64,000 bases of DNA from Tanytarsus gracilentus (GCA_038502055.1 JAXRKN010000043.1:7378001-7442000), one strand, 5' to 3'. Shown: positions 1 through 14,400, counted from the first letter of the stretch. Made by a program: numbers and translations. Notes: generated from the letters alone by a model not told the origin.

Positions 1-2406
1 CAATCTTTCCTCTAAATTCTTTCTCACACATGCCGCTCTCAATGTTTGTCGTTGAAACAGACAATTAATTTAGAAAATAAACAGTTAATGAATCTTCTTA
101 AGTTTTAGGATTAATAAGTTGCTGTCGTTGTTCCTTAATTGTCAACACATTTAGAAATTTTAAAAATTTAAGAATTTTCCAGTCAAAATTTTTTTTTTAC
201 ATAGCAACTTGAAAATAAAAATTAAATCCTTATGGAAGATAAATGAGTGAGACGTGCATGTGTGCACAAGGTGCAAAATTGAGAGCAAGCCAAACACTCA
301 CCACATGGACTTCGAAGGGAGCGCAAAAAAAATGGAAATTTAAATGATCTTCATTAAATTTGGTGGAAGTGAAGAAGACGCAGAAAAATAACGAATATGT
401 GCATTGGAAAACATTTTTTTTAGGCGAGCTAATTTTTTTTCCTCGTTATATTCACAGTGTGTTTGAAAATTTTTACAATAAAATTATTTCTTTAGAACAC
501 ATCTTCAGCATAAAAGAGAAATTCCAAAGCGGAGCGAAGGATGAAACGAAGAACTTGTCGACGACAACGTGTGCCAGTAAATGGGCGCAAAAAAAATTCA
601 CAAACAGCAAAGAAAACTTTAAAATTCCAAAATGCAGAGGAATTTATCTCTCTCCTCCTCATACATACTGGCAGCAGCACAACAAATGTTTTAATTTTTC
701 TCAGAAATCAAGTGTTTTTGATCGAACAGCAATCTCCTCTTTCCCTTCTCGATGTTGGTGTGTGCCGCTATGAACCGAAAATTGGCAATTATGCAGTAAA
801 AAAATTACTCGCACGATAAATTAAAGAAGTTGAAGATCGAGATTCTTTCCTTGTTGTCTCGTGTTCTCTCCTCTTCCATCGACTCTTCGCAGTCCCTTCG
901 GAATGAACAAAATTCGAAGCTGATAAATTAGTCATTGTTGCGCACACGATGGAAAATATTTTCGAAACTATTTGAAAAGGATTTTTTGATTTGAATTTTT
1001 AACTTCAACATCTTGCAACATTAAAATAATTTTTAATGCTCTCTAAAATTACTTTCAACTTCCTATGACAATCGGCATCAATCTAATTAATGAATCACTC
1101 CCGTTTCTTCTTAAAATTTATTGCATTTGATGCACACGATTAATATTTTATTAGTCAGCAGAATAAAGTGAAGGGATCTCATTGGATGACTGTATACACA
1201 CATGTCATAGATAAACAGCATTATTAGGCTCCTGTGTATAAAAGGTAATAACAATAAAAATGCATCATAATAGCATCGTCGGAGAGGAAAAAAGGGAAGG
1301 AAAAAAATCCACAAATTGTATTATAAGGCATTGTTGAGGGATGTGAATGCAATGTGAAAGATGAGAAGTGGAAAAAGAAGCGAATAAATATCGGAAAAAG
1401 GAAACCATACATAAAAACCTTATGGCGCGAATCCTAATTTTTACCTTCTCTCTCTCTTTTATGTTAGTGAGATATTCATACGAACATTCGCCCCATAACA
1501 AATGTGTTTTATATTTCTGATAAACTACTATTCGGCAACTGTGCATATGAAAAATTAGTTTCTATATTGTAACCGATCAAATTTCCCTGATGATGCTGTT
1601 TAAACACCCAAAATAAGGATAATCATCATGTGTAGATGGCGAAACTTTTTTCCACATTCTGTTTGATGTTGAGATGAAGCAGACGTGAAGGAACAGAAGG
1701 CACGCGCTAATATAATTCCTCAACATAAAACTCGTTTTCTTCGTTCATTTATTGGCATTGCATACGAAACTAACATTTTATCATTTTTCATCCTCCTGCT
1801 GCTGCGATGCAAGCATTGGGATTTTTTTCAATTTTAAAAATTAAATTTTAATTATTTCATAAAAGTTTTCAACCCTTGTCACCTTTCGCAAAAGAAAACT
1901 TTACAAACAAGACATAAAAATTCATTGTGTCGAAAGGCAGAGAGAGACAAAAAGTGGAATATTTGCAAGTGCACTCCGGTACGTCATTAAACTTTAATTA
2001 TATTGGCACGGGACATCAAACGACAAGTTCTTCATCGGCTGCTTCACTTCTTTATAATGTCAAGTTAATAAAATGTTATTGAATTACACATTCGCAAAAA
2101 AAGTGCACGCGTGGCACATGTTGTTCAGAGTGGACGACACAAACCTTACATTATTTTCGCAAGCACACAAACGCCTGTCTTTGTTGATGATCGAAGGTTA
2201 GCTGATGAAAAAATATTCAAATTTTTTTACTCGTTTACATTTTTCTTTATTTTTCTTCTTCTTCTCCATATCTTAAACTTACTTTGTAATATCACAGATA
2301 TTCAAAAATAATGTCTTTAAATTACAAATTTTTTAAGTCTTTACAAATTATTTTTAAGATGAGATAAATTAAACAATAATGAAGCATTTATACAGAAAAT
2401 TGTGGT
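1..2406. other. No gene recognised; 3' flank of the minus-strand spitz-like gene
   Basis: This stretch is AT-rich with homopolymer runs. The longest open frames (for example 360-773 plus) have low-complexity translations, no domain and no matching splice partners, so I treat them as chance. The right end should hold the 3' UTR of the minus-strand spitz-like gene. A TTTATT at 2246-2251 reads AATAAA on the minus strand and is a possible polyadenylation signal. Confidence 0.5.
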
Positions 2407-5400
2407 TTAAAATTTTTGACATTCATCGCAATTTTTGTGATTTGGCGTTTGACTTTCAATTTCGAATTCGCATTGCTTGCGCGACAGATTTTTCTTGACA
2501 TAGATGACAAATCCGACGATGCAGGCGAAAAGGAGAGCTGCGACTGCACCACCGGCTATGCTAGCAGTTTCAAGCATTACTCGAGATCGGGATGCTGTTG
2601 AGGAATAAAATAAAAAGTGTGTTAATAATTAATCAATAAAAATTTAAGATTTTAAAATTGTATAAAGAATAATTTAAATACTTACAGAAATAAGAGCCAT
2701 CGAGATCTTTGTAGTCACATCGTGGACCAATGTAACCGTCCTTGCATCTGTGAAATAAAATAGAAATTCGTTAGAAAATGTAAATTAATCATTAATTAGT
2801 AAACTTACTCGCAATTATAGAGCACTTCCATTCCCAACTTAACGGCAAAGCACGTTGCACCGTTGAGACAGTACCAGTTGGCGTATGCGTCGGGACATTT
2901 GTAGGTGTGGAATGTAATGTTTGGTCTAGGACTCGGTGTCGGTGCCGCTGTCGTTTTTGGTCTATAAATTGTGCGACTTCTGCAAGCATCTGAAAGTGTG
3001 AGAAAACACATAAAAAATTAAGTTAATTTGATAAATTATGTTAATCCTCCACATCTGGTGAACTTCCAACTTTTAATGTACATTTTAAAAGTGAGAAAGG
3101 GGAATTAATTCAGTTTGATTTACAATGCAAATTAAAATCGCCGAGTTATTAACAGTTAAAGCCGTCCGATTCTCTTCTTTCACTATCTCCCTCACATTCC
3201 ATATCCAATTAATCATTTCTCGCGAGTCGAGAGAGCAATCTTGATAAAACAATGTTCCGTGTTTGCCTCTTTTATTTTAGACTTCTTTATTTTCCCTCTC
3301 ACTGTTTTTTTTACGGTGGCAACATGTATAAAAAGGCAACCCAAGTGGGAATTAAAAATTAGTTTAAAAGAATTAATAAATTATCACATAATAAGAATTA
3401 ACACTTGCTTCATTGTCTCTTTCGCTCTCCCGTGTGTGTGTGTGTGAGTTCGAATCGCCGGAGGTACCATAAAAGAGAAGGCTCTTTTTGTTAATGAAAG
3501 AAATAGTTTTTTTTGTTTGCTTGTATCACTCTCTGTGGTGGTAGCATCATCGAGACGAGAAAAAAACATCTGCTCGAGCATGAGGATTTTAATTTCCTCC
3601 ATATCGACCGCACCTCATGCCGCATCAACTTCTGTGCGCTTCTGTCAATTTCTACTAATTTATTAATTTCATAAAAATTTCTAGATTTTAATCGCCATCA
3701 ATAAAACTCTTTGCTTTATTGCCTCATGAATTTTTTTCTTTTTCTCTACGCTTGATTTAAAAAAGTATCACCTGCTCTCATTCAAGACGAAATGTATTGG
3801 TTCATTGAAAAAAAAGTACAAAAAGGGATTTTTTTGACGATTCACATTGAGCAAAAAAGGTTCATTGATCAAATAGTTAACAATCGGCTTGTGCCTCGGT
3901 GTATAAAGAATTAAAAGAATGAAAAATTTTCTACAGTTCCGAGATCCATTAAGGGCTCTCAGCACACACAAACACACACAGCAATTACACACATATCGGA
4001 GAGGAAATTCGAGAAAATAACAGGAAGCGACACAAGGTGCAAATATAAAAACATTATTGGAATGAAGATAGACATTAAAAATCCGAAGTGAAATATTTTA
4101 TTTATTTTTTTGGGGAAAGCATACGGTTGAATTCCTTAATTCTGTGCTCGATGAACACATGTGATGCCTTTTGCTCCCTTTTTATATTCGCATTGCACTT
4201 CCATAAATAATTTTCCATACACATTAAAGTACTTATAAATGCCGCCGCGGTATGCCGCACAATTCAAGAAGAGTTTCGCAAAAAATTCTAGCGACATTTT
4301 ACTGATTTATTTAAAGATTTCATTCACAAGGCGGAGGAGAGTGACAAAAAATGTTATTTTTCGACCTAAATATAGAGTCGACGAAAAATTTGCAGACAGC
4401 AGTCAGACGATGCCAATGAATCATTCCACGTGGAGAGCGGTGATAGAGGCAATGGAATGATAGGAAGAAAGGAAGTGTGTGATGTGAAGTTGAATGAGCG
4501 AAATTATATTCAAATTCTTGCTGTCGTCAAGATCGGAAGCAATAAATTTTAATGTAAAACATGAAATTCTCTTTTTTCTACGTTGCGTTAGAAGTTCACG
4601 AAATTTTTAATATAAATGAAACTTACCTGTAACATCACAAATTGCACTAAGGATTAAAACTATCAGTAGAGATGAACTTAAAACTTTGGAACTTGATGTG
4701 TTGAGCGTCTTTTGGATTTTCACATTTTTTAAATCTGCAAAAGAGAAGAAATCAAACTAATTAAAATCTCCATAAAACTCCAAACTTAAATTTAAATTGG
4801 TGCAACTGTGATTTGACCGCCGCCAGACATTCAGTGCTTTTTGCATAAAAAAATTCGGTACTGGAATGGAGAGCGGAGAAGAAACTTAATCAAATTCGGT
4901 AAACGCCTCCAAAAATTCCAAAAATATTTGCATTCAAATTTATTAGCTCTTAAATTCATCGTTTAACGCATGCGAGAAGGAGAAAAATTGGCGCATTTCG
5001 CTATATATTCAAAACAACATTTTATGGTTTCAACAGTCTATATCATTTAATGACTCTCCTTGGACTGCACACAACTGATATTTCCAGCATTGCAATTAGT
5101 TCGCTGAGAGTTCGAAAAACCGGGGGAAGCAGCAGTGCAAGAATTCCTTACGACCGATGACGATCGATGCAAAAGCGCACACACCGGCTTAAAAAGCCGA
5201 AAGGAATTTTGTTTGGCTCGAGGCTATAAAACCATATTAATTTTTCCTCTCTTTTTTTTCTTGCTGTAGCGATGGATACCTTTTGTGCATCTCCTTTTGT
5301 GCTTCTGATATACTTATGCGAACCAATTATGCAATGTGGCAGGAGAGAATGGATGAGAGATCAGCAATAAATGAGCTGACATGTGTAATTTTGCTCAATC

Positions 5401-6315
5401 TTTGGGTGCTTTGATTTCGCGGCTGCAATTTTTTTCGAGTTTTTGCATTCGGGCGAGATTAGTGTGGCGTCTATAGCATGAGTGATCGATTTCTATCAGG
5501 TGCCTCATCTAACTCGCGGCTATTGATTAATTTTTAGTTAAAGTTTTTTGGTTTGAAATTTTTTTAACGTTCTCATTCCTTTCAGACTTCAACTTTAGTA
5601 ATGAGCGAAAAAAAGAAAGAGGAAAAAACTTTAGCCAATTATGCAATGCACAAGTCCGAAAATAGCAGTGTGAGCCAATTGAAACGTAAAAACTAACTGC
5701 ACTGCATAATATTAAGTAGTGGTGTATTACACTGTTGTATACAATAATTGTTAAAAAAAAGGAGAAATGAATTTCCGCATGGAAACTCTTCACATATTCG
5801 GTATAAAAAACACGGACCCGAAATTCTACCAATAAACTATGTCGTGTGCGATAACAATCTCGCTCATAAGTTTTCAGACGATTTATGTTTTATTTAGGTT
5901 GTTGATGGTCGAAAAAAGGGTTGCAAAAAACACGTAACTTGCACTACTTATTTTTTCCACAAACAATTTTTTTTTTATTTGGGGGGTTAACGATCGCAGA
6001 GCATACATATTTTGTGTTATGTCGTAAAAAATGGAAGAACAGCAGTACTCATGCAATCGTTTTCGTTATTAACAAATTAAGTTCAACATTTGTTTTACAG
6101 CGTACTTAATAATTATTTAGCACAAAAACCCCCAATAATATCGAAGAGTGAATGTCTAGCATAGAAAACTTTTTTTTTAACATTTCCGTAACACGAAAAT
6201 AATGTGCGAAAAATGCTTTTCTTTCCTCACCTGACACAAGATCGATAAAAAATTGTAATCCATCATTGAGGGCTTTCGTTGATAAATTTTTCATTTTTTT
6301 AATGTCTAAATGCAT
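2407..6315 (-). CDS. spi: Spitz/Keren-type EGFR ligand precursor, copy A
   Basis: Membrane-bound TGF-alpha-like ligand precursor for the EGF receptor. In this family a rhomboid protease cuts within the membrane to release the EGF domain. Five exons join in frame: 6315-6231, 4734-4627, 2989-2809, 2747-2686 and 2594-2407, giving 207 residues. A hydrophobic stretch at about 48-61 is followed by a Pro/Thr-rich linker, one EGF domain (Cys 96, 105, 111, 124, 126, 135) and a transmembrane segment at about 156-178. That segment opens with ASIAGGA, close to the rhomboid-recognised start of the Spitz membrane helix. The tail is short, with Cys at 187, 201 and 204. The start is the first ATG after a TATA/initiator pair; a second ATG lies at 6294. 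The gene is an inverted paralogue of the one at 15802-21926. It could equally be called Keren; the family is secure, the orthologue name is not. Confidence 0.88.
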
Positions 6316-6411
6316 AATTTTTTTAATAATTTATTTTTAGTTCACATAAACTCGTCTGCAAATTTTTAGTTTATTTAATTTTGCATTTTATCAATTTCTG
6401 CACTGATCGCG

Positions 6412-6445
6412 AGTGTATGACAATTGAATTCTTTTTCACTTTATA
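6412..6445 (-). promoter_or_regulatory. Core promoter of spitz-like copy A (TATA plus initiator)
   Basis: Read on the minus strand, TATAAAG begins at 6445 and TCAGT spans 6416-6412, with its A at 6414. The 31-base spacing is the usual TATA-to-start distance in insects. It predicts a 99-base 5' UTR running straight into the ATG at 6315, which supports the exon 1 call. Inference from motif and position only. Confidence 0.5.
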
Positions 6446-6735
6446 ATTTCTCCGATAGCATAACTTTTTGTTGTAACATTTTAATCTCCTTCGATGCATT
6501 TTATTCTATCTTGCGATCGATGAATTTTTTTTGCTTTTGTACTTTTTTGATACATTAATTTTTATTTTATTTTTCCAAATTTTCACTTTTTTCAAATTCT
6601 TTTTTTAATTTTCCAAAAAAAAAACTTTCAAGTTAATTTTTATTTTCAGGACAATTTTTAGAACACGTCTAAACGGTAGGAGTGACGATGAAATACTGAG
6701 CATAAAACTCTCGCAATGTGACTAAGAGAAAAAAA

Positions 6736-6770
6736 TATATAAAAAGTTCACTTTCCATCGAGTTTCAGTT
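6736..6770 (+). promoter_or_regulatory. Possible plus-strand core promoter (TATA/Inr)
   Basis: TATATAAAAAG begins at 6736 and TTCAGTT spans 6764-6770, with the initiator A at 6767, 31 bases downstream. It points toward copy B of the spitz-like gene, about 9 kb away, and a GTGGTAAAG donor-like site follows within 60 bases. By my rough estimate about one such pair is expected by chance in a window of this AT content, so it is only a candidate alternative first exon. Confidence 0.3.
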
Positions 6771-8382
6771 TTCTTCGTTCTACATGAGCACCACAAACAC
6801 AAACATACATCAGCGGTGGTAAAGGAACAAAAAAAGAGAGAAGAAGAAAATGTTATCATCATTATATTGTGGGACATTATTGGAATTTCTTACCACCAAC
6901 ATAATTCTTTTATGCGGTGCAATGTGCAAATGTGCTACCAAGAATTATGCAAATGTCATTTAAATTGAATTTTAAAATTTTCAAAGGAATTTTTTTCACT
7001 CTCACTGGCGAGGGTAAATTTCACTTTTAACTTAATTGCATTTGAGGTAAAATGAAAAATTATTACGATGAATTAGTGAAATGGCGTTATTACGCGTAAA
7101 TAATTATTTTAATGGGCAATTAAAGTTTTTATTAATTTTAATAATTTACTTTTTAATGGATGTTGAATAATTTTTTAAAAATTGTTAAGGGGTGAAAACA
7201 CTTAAAATTTCTAGGATAGCAACTGAAAAAAGTTGAGAAACATTATTTTAAAAAATTTAAAATTAAATCTGAAAATTAAAAATTTTGAATCCTTTTTAAT
7301 TGTTGATTATATTTGAATTTCACTCGCTTATATATCTCCATAAAATCTTTACTACACTCAATTTTTAATTTCTTTTCAGCGGCCGCTTTAAAGCTCCTAA
7401 AATTTTTATTAATGACCATAACCCAGAAGCTACACAACTTAATTAAATCATTCCCTTCTCGAATTGAAATAATTTCTCATGACTTTATCACAAAGTGATC
7501 AAGAAATGCCCTCTTATGAATGAATTTAATTGAGTTGAATTAAGGTAGCATCGTTGAATTTTTGATTCTCACATTTTTATCGTAGAAAAGAAAAAAATTC
7601 CACACGGCAATCTTGAAAGAAGAATAAGATGAAAAAATGTTCGAAAAGGACTTAAACTAATTTATTAAATAAATTGAAAATAACATTGAGCCACCATGAA
7701 GATGAACATTTTTTTGTTGTTGTGCCACCTAATAGACAAACACGAAGTTAATTGTATGAAAACATTTCTCGACTCTCTGAAAATTGAATTGTCATCAGCA
7801 ATATGGATAGGTCTGCATTTTTGGGGTCGAGATATTTTACAATTGTTAAATTTATTGCAGAATAGACTTCCGTACCATGATGGAGACGAAAGCCGAAGAA
7901 AAAGAAAAACATTCCATTGTTATCATCCCTAAAGATCCTCAATTTTTATATTTTTTCTACTTCTTCTTTTAGATCTTTGTACAAATTTCGCCGCTATTTT
8001 TTTAATGTCATTTTCACTAGCCTTAGAGAGACACATTCGTCCCTTTTTTTACCTCACATGACTCGATGTGTGTGAATCATCATCGTCACACCAGGAGCGA
8101 GTGAGAATGAGAGATGAAAAAAAAGCAAAAAATTCTTTTGTTCACATGAAAAGAAGATCAAAATCGATTTCATTTAAAGGAAAATATTTACTCAAAATGT
8201 TATTACTTACGGCTTGTTAGCAAGTTGAAATTGAGATGCTGCTGCTGGTCCTCATTCTCATTCTCTTCTCTAATTAGAACCTCAAATATTTTTTTCCACT
8301 TCTTCTCCGGTGGGGAATTTTATCTTATTTTATGAGATTTTAAGTGATCATTCTCACAGTGCATGTTTAGCTTTTGAAGTTG

Positions 8383-8420
8383 TATAAAAAAACATGTTAA
8401 TAAGTCCGTGTGTCAGTCGT
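8383..8420 (+). promoter_or_regulatory. Possible second plus-strand core promoter (TATA/Inr)
   Basis: TATAAAAA begins at 8383 and TCAGTCGT spans 8413-8420, with the A at 8415, 32 bases from the TATA start. No open frame follows. It may be an alternative upstream promoter for the plus-strand spitz-like gene, a non-coding transcript start, or chance. Confidence 0.28.
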
Positions 8421-11400
8421 TCATTAAAACAATTTTTATAAGTAAAAATAAAAATTGTTGAATTAAAATTTCAAAATGTTAAAAATCAAGGTTCGAATCC
8501 TTAAAACAAATATTAAACATTGATGTTTTTAGATGAGTTTATTATATTTTTTGTTAAAAATTAAAATTTCCACCCACTTTCCCCCTTTGCCACCTTCTAG
8601 TTCTTAAAATATTGCGCGTTTGTGTATATCTTTTTATATTAAAAGCGAATGAGATGAACAAGCGGTGAAGAAAAAAAATAAGTAAGCTCGAGCAAAGCAT
8701 TGATTTTATTAATAAACACATTTAGAATCAAATAAATAAAAGAACGAAAGTGGACAAAAAGAGACACAAAAAGAGAAAGAATGCGCGCATGCATGGGAGT
8801 CAATCGCGTCTCGACAGAGGGAGAGAAGTAAAAAAGGCAACAGACGATCATCGTGCAAAGGCACAGGAGAAAGATGTGTTACATTTCGAGCCTCGGACTA
8901 AAAACGTGTGTGAGGTCGATGGTTGTCGCCACAGCCAATCTTGATTTCTGTCTCTTGTGAGAAGCATCCATGGCAACAAAAACAAAATTTTTTTTCTGAA
9001 CAGCGACCGAATTGCTGAATATGATGATCCCAAAAAGAAGGCGTCGATAATGTTATGATCCACATATAGCAATATATGGGAACAAAATTCTCACTCGAAC
9101 CTAAAAAAGTTAATATTTACTAACAACTTTTTCATTCACTTCAGTCTTATTTTCAGCTCATTCGTCATTCACGTTCTTCAAAAGGCGCATAGCAAATATT
9201 TGTGGATATCAATGAGAGAAAGAGAGGAGAAAATAACTAATTTGTTATTATTATTGTTAAATATTTATTTTAAATTCATATTCCATAAAAGTAAGAGAAA
9301 AAGTTCCATGGAAAAAATTCCTTTTTGATGAGAACAGAAAAAAAATCCTTAACAACTCATTTAAAGTCACGTTTGATGTTTTTATCAATTCGATTTTTCT
9401 CTCTTTTCTTCTTTTTCTTAAGAAGTATTTCTTTTATCATGTTGAATGCATGTGCAATAAAATAAAATAGAGTGGTGCGTGTGTTTTGGATAATTTCCAA
9501 TTTTTTAGATTGTTTTTGTGGATGTTGAAACGCAATTTTTATCAATTGTCGCTAATAAAATAAATTGATAAAAAAATAAATAAGGGTTCGAATCCTATAA
9601 TACAGAAATAAGATAATATCCAGTTTAGTCCGTATGTCCATATTTTTTTGAACCTATTTTAAAATTAAATGATAAAAATATTTTTTTGACAATTAACGAA
9701 CCGAAAAAAATCGTTTTGCGAAAACAAATGTCCATTAGATACAAATGTTTATCACTAAATCACTTTTCGAACAAAAGCAAATGCACCGATGACAATTTCC
9801 CATTAAACTAATTATCGAAAATGCCCTACAACAGAGCAAGCATGTGGAAGAAGAAGTAAAGAAGAAAATAGTTGAAAAGGGACTTCACTTTAAACTTTAC
9901 CGTCACTCTATTGATATCTGTATTTTTTTTATCCTGTGTATGTGATTTCTGTTTGACATGAAAAATTATTATTCGAAAAGTGAGAGAGAGAAAAATAAGA
10001 AAAGGTGCAGAAAGAAAACTTTTTATATATGTGGAGACCAACCATTCATTCTTAAGCAAACATTGACTGAGAAAGAAAGAAAAATGGATATTTAAGGAGC
10101 ATCAGGGGTGGCTCATCATCAATGCCACACATTGCATACAACAACAACAACAGGAATGCTGAAATTATCACGTACATTTCTAAGAATTCCGGAATTATTT
10201 TTGCCGCATGCAATTTAGTGAAGAAAAATGGATAATAATGCAGAGAGAGATGAAAAAAGGACTTTTTAGCTCTAGAAAAAATCGGCTCACCATTGATGAG
10301 ATCACGTAATGCCGAAATTCTTCTCAGAACCCCTCGCTGCCTGCTTATGTGTTTTTTAAAGGACCGAATTCATTTTAATTTGAATTTACCTATAACACAA
10401 TCAAATAAGATTGTCATGCACTGAACAAGAAACAACTTTGTCACGAGGAATATTTAACCTGCGCGCAGTGTGCTCATGCATATATGAGCATTTGAGAGAA
10501 AAACGATGTGTGTGTCTCGCATTGTCATTTATCTTCCCAACAAAATACCACCATTTGAATGGCCGAACACAAAAGAGAAAAGTGCCGTCTCAGAGAATAA
10601 ATGACACCTTGAATTAATTAGAATGCAATAAAAATCTCACTCGTTAGACTCTGGGTGTGCTCTACGATGATGATGCTGTAAGTAGGTAAAAAATGAAATC
10701 ACTTTCGTAGAGAGAACGCGACTATCATCGTCGTCATTTTTATAGAGGGTAGATAATTTATTATTCGAGTTTAGCGCGGGAGAGTTGTTAATAATAATAG
10801 AACCGCATCGTATAGAACCACCGCTGTCGAAATAAAAAAAGTGTTTCGATGTTGTATAAAAAATTTAAATCGTTTGTTAATCTATAGGGGTCGAAGATCT
10901 CTTAATTATTGCTGTTTTAAAGACAAAAAAATTTAGAAAAATTTAACGTCGATTTAAGATTTTGAAAACATTAAAATTTTTAATTAATCATTGCAATTTT
11001 TTGAAATTTTAAAAATTTAAATTATTATTTTGAACGTTCACAATTTTTAAAAATTCAAACGTCTTTTTAGGATTTAAAAGCATTAAAATTTCTAATTAAT
11101 CATAACAATTTTTTGAAAAATCTAAATTTTATTCTAATTTAAATCATTCGTTCCGCCAACTCCCTGCAGCAATGTTCTAGTAAAAAAATAATAAAAGAAA
11201 AAAATGACACGAATAAAAACCATAAATGTGTCTAATAACATGTTTGTTTTTTCTCCTCTCTTCTCCACTCGGAACAACTTGATTCTTCACGGCATTCGAG
11301 GAGAGAGAGACACATTAGAGGGAAAATTATGTTGTAATAATCGTCGATGAGACCGCGCGGTTCTAATGAAAGAGCACACCTTTGTATCTGCACGGCTGTA

Positions 11401-14400
11401 TATCGTCGTAGATTAAAATCAATAATTCATAGAGGCATTTATCTGCTTTTTTGTTTCTATTTTTTTCGCTGCTTCTAGCCTTTTATCTCTCATTTGCTTT
11501 TCGGGTGGCCTCCACCGATATCTTTTTGATGCTTATCCACATTGACTCTGAACACATTGTGCGTCATAATCGGTGGGGTTTAAAAGGAATTTTGGGTGCG
11601 CAATGCTTTATGATTTCGAGAGGGGAATAATTTTTTTTTGTGCAGGAATTCTTCACCCTTAGAATTTTAGAAAGTTATAAATAAATTTCATAAATTTCCG
11701 CTTTCATTCCATTAATTATATTTCTTCTGTTCTTTGGTTGTCATCAGGAAGTTCAATCAACGAAGACGAACAATGCGACGCATTTTGAGCAATTAGATTT
11801 TCCCACCGTATTTATGCGATGTCAAAAGTGATTCCAAGAACTCTTCAAATCTAATGATATTTCATTATTTATTGTCGTTCGCTCGCTTGTTGTTGTATTT
11901 ACAAAAGAAAACCTTTCAGTTTTTCGCTCTGCGACCCCGTGAAATTTTAGAATAAAATTAAATTTGGGATTTTTTTTCGAGGGTTTGTGAGAATATTTTG
12001 GCATTAAGGGTCTGAAAAAACTATTTTGAAAGTCTCAAAAAATTCAAATTTAACTGTTTTTTCTCTCTTGAAATCCATTGCCCTAATAAAGATGTCACTT
12101 TTGTTTTGTTGCGAAATTTATTCCTCGTTATAACGATCGATCTAAATGATATTCAAGTCACATAATTTATGTATAACTCCATTAATAAGAATGAGAAATA
12201 AAACGAAGGTAAACCATGGCCAATTTCGAATTTGGATAAAATAGAAGAACTCTTTTTTTTCTCTCTCGCTTTCTTGACTTCTTTTAATGAGACGGCAGCA
12301 TGGAATTCAAATTAAATTTTTATACATATATTTCTTAAACCCGTGAGAGTGTATTGTTTTGTCGCGGCGGGATTCAATTAATGACTTCTTTGACTACAAG
12401 AAAGATTGAGGGAATAAAACAATATAATAAAAAGCGTCCATGGTACACACATAAAAAACATGACAATTTCAGATTGATTTTCTCAGTGATCGCTTTTTGT
12501 TCGAGAGAGACTTATGGGTTATGTGAGGCTTAATGCGATGCTGGGAAGAACTCATTCATCCAAAAAGAAAAGCCTAACTACCGAATATAAATCGAAACTG
12601 ATTTTGCCTCCTCAAAAGCAATTCTCCGAAAATAACAAACCCATGTATGTCATGGCGATGTGAACCGAGTGTCACAAGATTTTTTTTTTGAGGCCTCAAT
12701 CTCTTCTTCTTTTTTAGCCACAGAAGCTTAATAATATTTTCGTAGACTTAAGGATTAAATTGTATTGTTGACGAAACACACAAATCTGTTTAAACATGCA
12801 CAATCGTCTTAAATTGTCTCAATCGCTTTTCCTTTTCTCTTCCGCATATCGATTAGGATTGGATGGATAAATGCATGTGGATGACAGAAAAGGAGAGAAT
12901 GAAATTAAATTAAGAGATTATTCCTTTATTCCTTTAATCATCCAATTATTTGTCAATGCTTGAGAATAGAAATTGCTTTATGCAGACATAAAAATTTTGC
13001 AGAATGAGTCTTTTGGGATTTTGAATGGGCGAGGGATGAAAAATTACTTTTATGACCCTCAAATTGCTCGTAAATGATGTGGGAGCGATCAATGGACATT
13101 TCACAATTGAATTTTTGAGTTGAGGATAATTTTTATATTCATTAGAAATTTAAGTTTAGTGATTTTGATCACCAATTAATTAAAATACACACAAATCCAC
13201 TTTGAAGAAATTTAACTCGATTAATTAGCTTTTTTCTCTTAATTCTATAAAGTGATTATCTTTCATAAGAACAAAATGATCATTTTCAACATCCACAGCT
13301 CTCGATACCTCCCAAAAGCACTTGAAACCGAAATCATGTGTGTAATTAATTAATAACCATACTCAACAGCGGCTTCAGCGATGAAGCTCAAAAGAGACGG
13401 AGAACAAGTACCCGAAAATGCCGACGAATTTTGATGAAGGAATCAAAAACAAACTTCCGACGATAATCATTATTAGATGATGAAAATGGCCATGTGAGTG
13501 AGAGGGAGATGTAGGTAAATGGTGTTGCTGTTTATCGCTTGAACCGAAGAGAAGTAAAAAATCTTAAAACACACAAATATTGTGCGGAGAGGTACAAAAC
13601 AAAAGGAAAAAGATGAAGAAATTATAGTTCAGGGAGATGATGAAGAAAAGGTACACAAAATCACTTCTATTTTTACCATTTCTGAGGCACAGCAAATAAG
13701 TCAAAATTATCAACGGGAGATAGAGAGCGAAAATATATGAAATTAAGAGTCATAGGCTGGGACACTAAATTTTTTTAAAATCAAAAAAATTTTGAGAAAA
13801 TTATTTCAAACTTTCGAAATCGAAAGGTAAAAATTTCTAATTTTCCACTAGCGTCTCCGCACATCTTAAAATACAAACAGAGCCAAATATTACTTATCAT
13901 CAAATCACCATCTCTAATACCCAATTTCGTCTTGTGTAATCCTGTTAATATTGACTTTATGAATTATATGGTCTTGGATAGAGCGAAAATAAAATTCTTC
14001 TTCTTCACTTCTCGACTACAGGTGATTTTTATTCTGTCGGGCGGCACACTTGGCATTTTTTTGCAGAAATTCTCTATCGTTAGTTGCATGTCATCTGCAT
14101 GAATTGGGCAATTGCAATGTGAGGTCTCTATAATTATCCTCTTGAGTCCTTTCGTCTCCTTGCCTTCAAAAATCAAAAAAAATATTATTTATTTCTTTGA
14201 AATTGACCGTCGATAATTTTTGATGTTCCCACACAAACGAAAAATAAATATGAAAAAAAATCTAAAATAAATATTTTTTAAAGATCTCCGCGTCATTTTC
14301 GATTGAGTTACTAATAAGGATTAACAAATATTATTGATTGAGTGCATTCGTGCACTGTCGAGTGTCACATTGGAGGTGTATAAATTTCTTGTGCGCGATT

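Noticed and set aside
360..773. 137-codon open frame on the plus strand
   Set aside because: It begins at a TTG, has a low-complexity translation, overlaps open frames in other phases and shows no domain or splice context.
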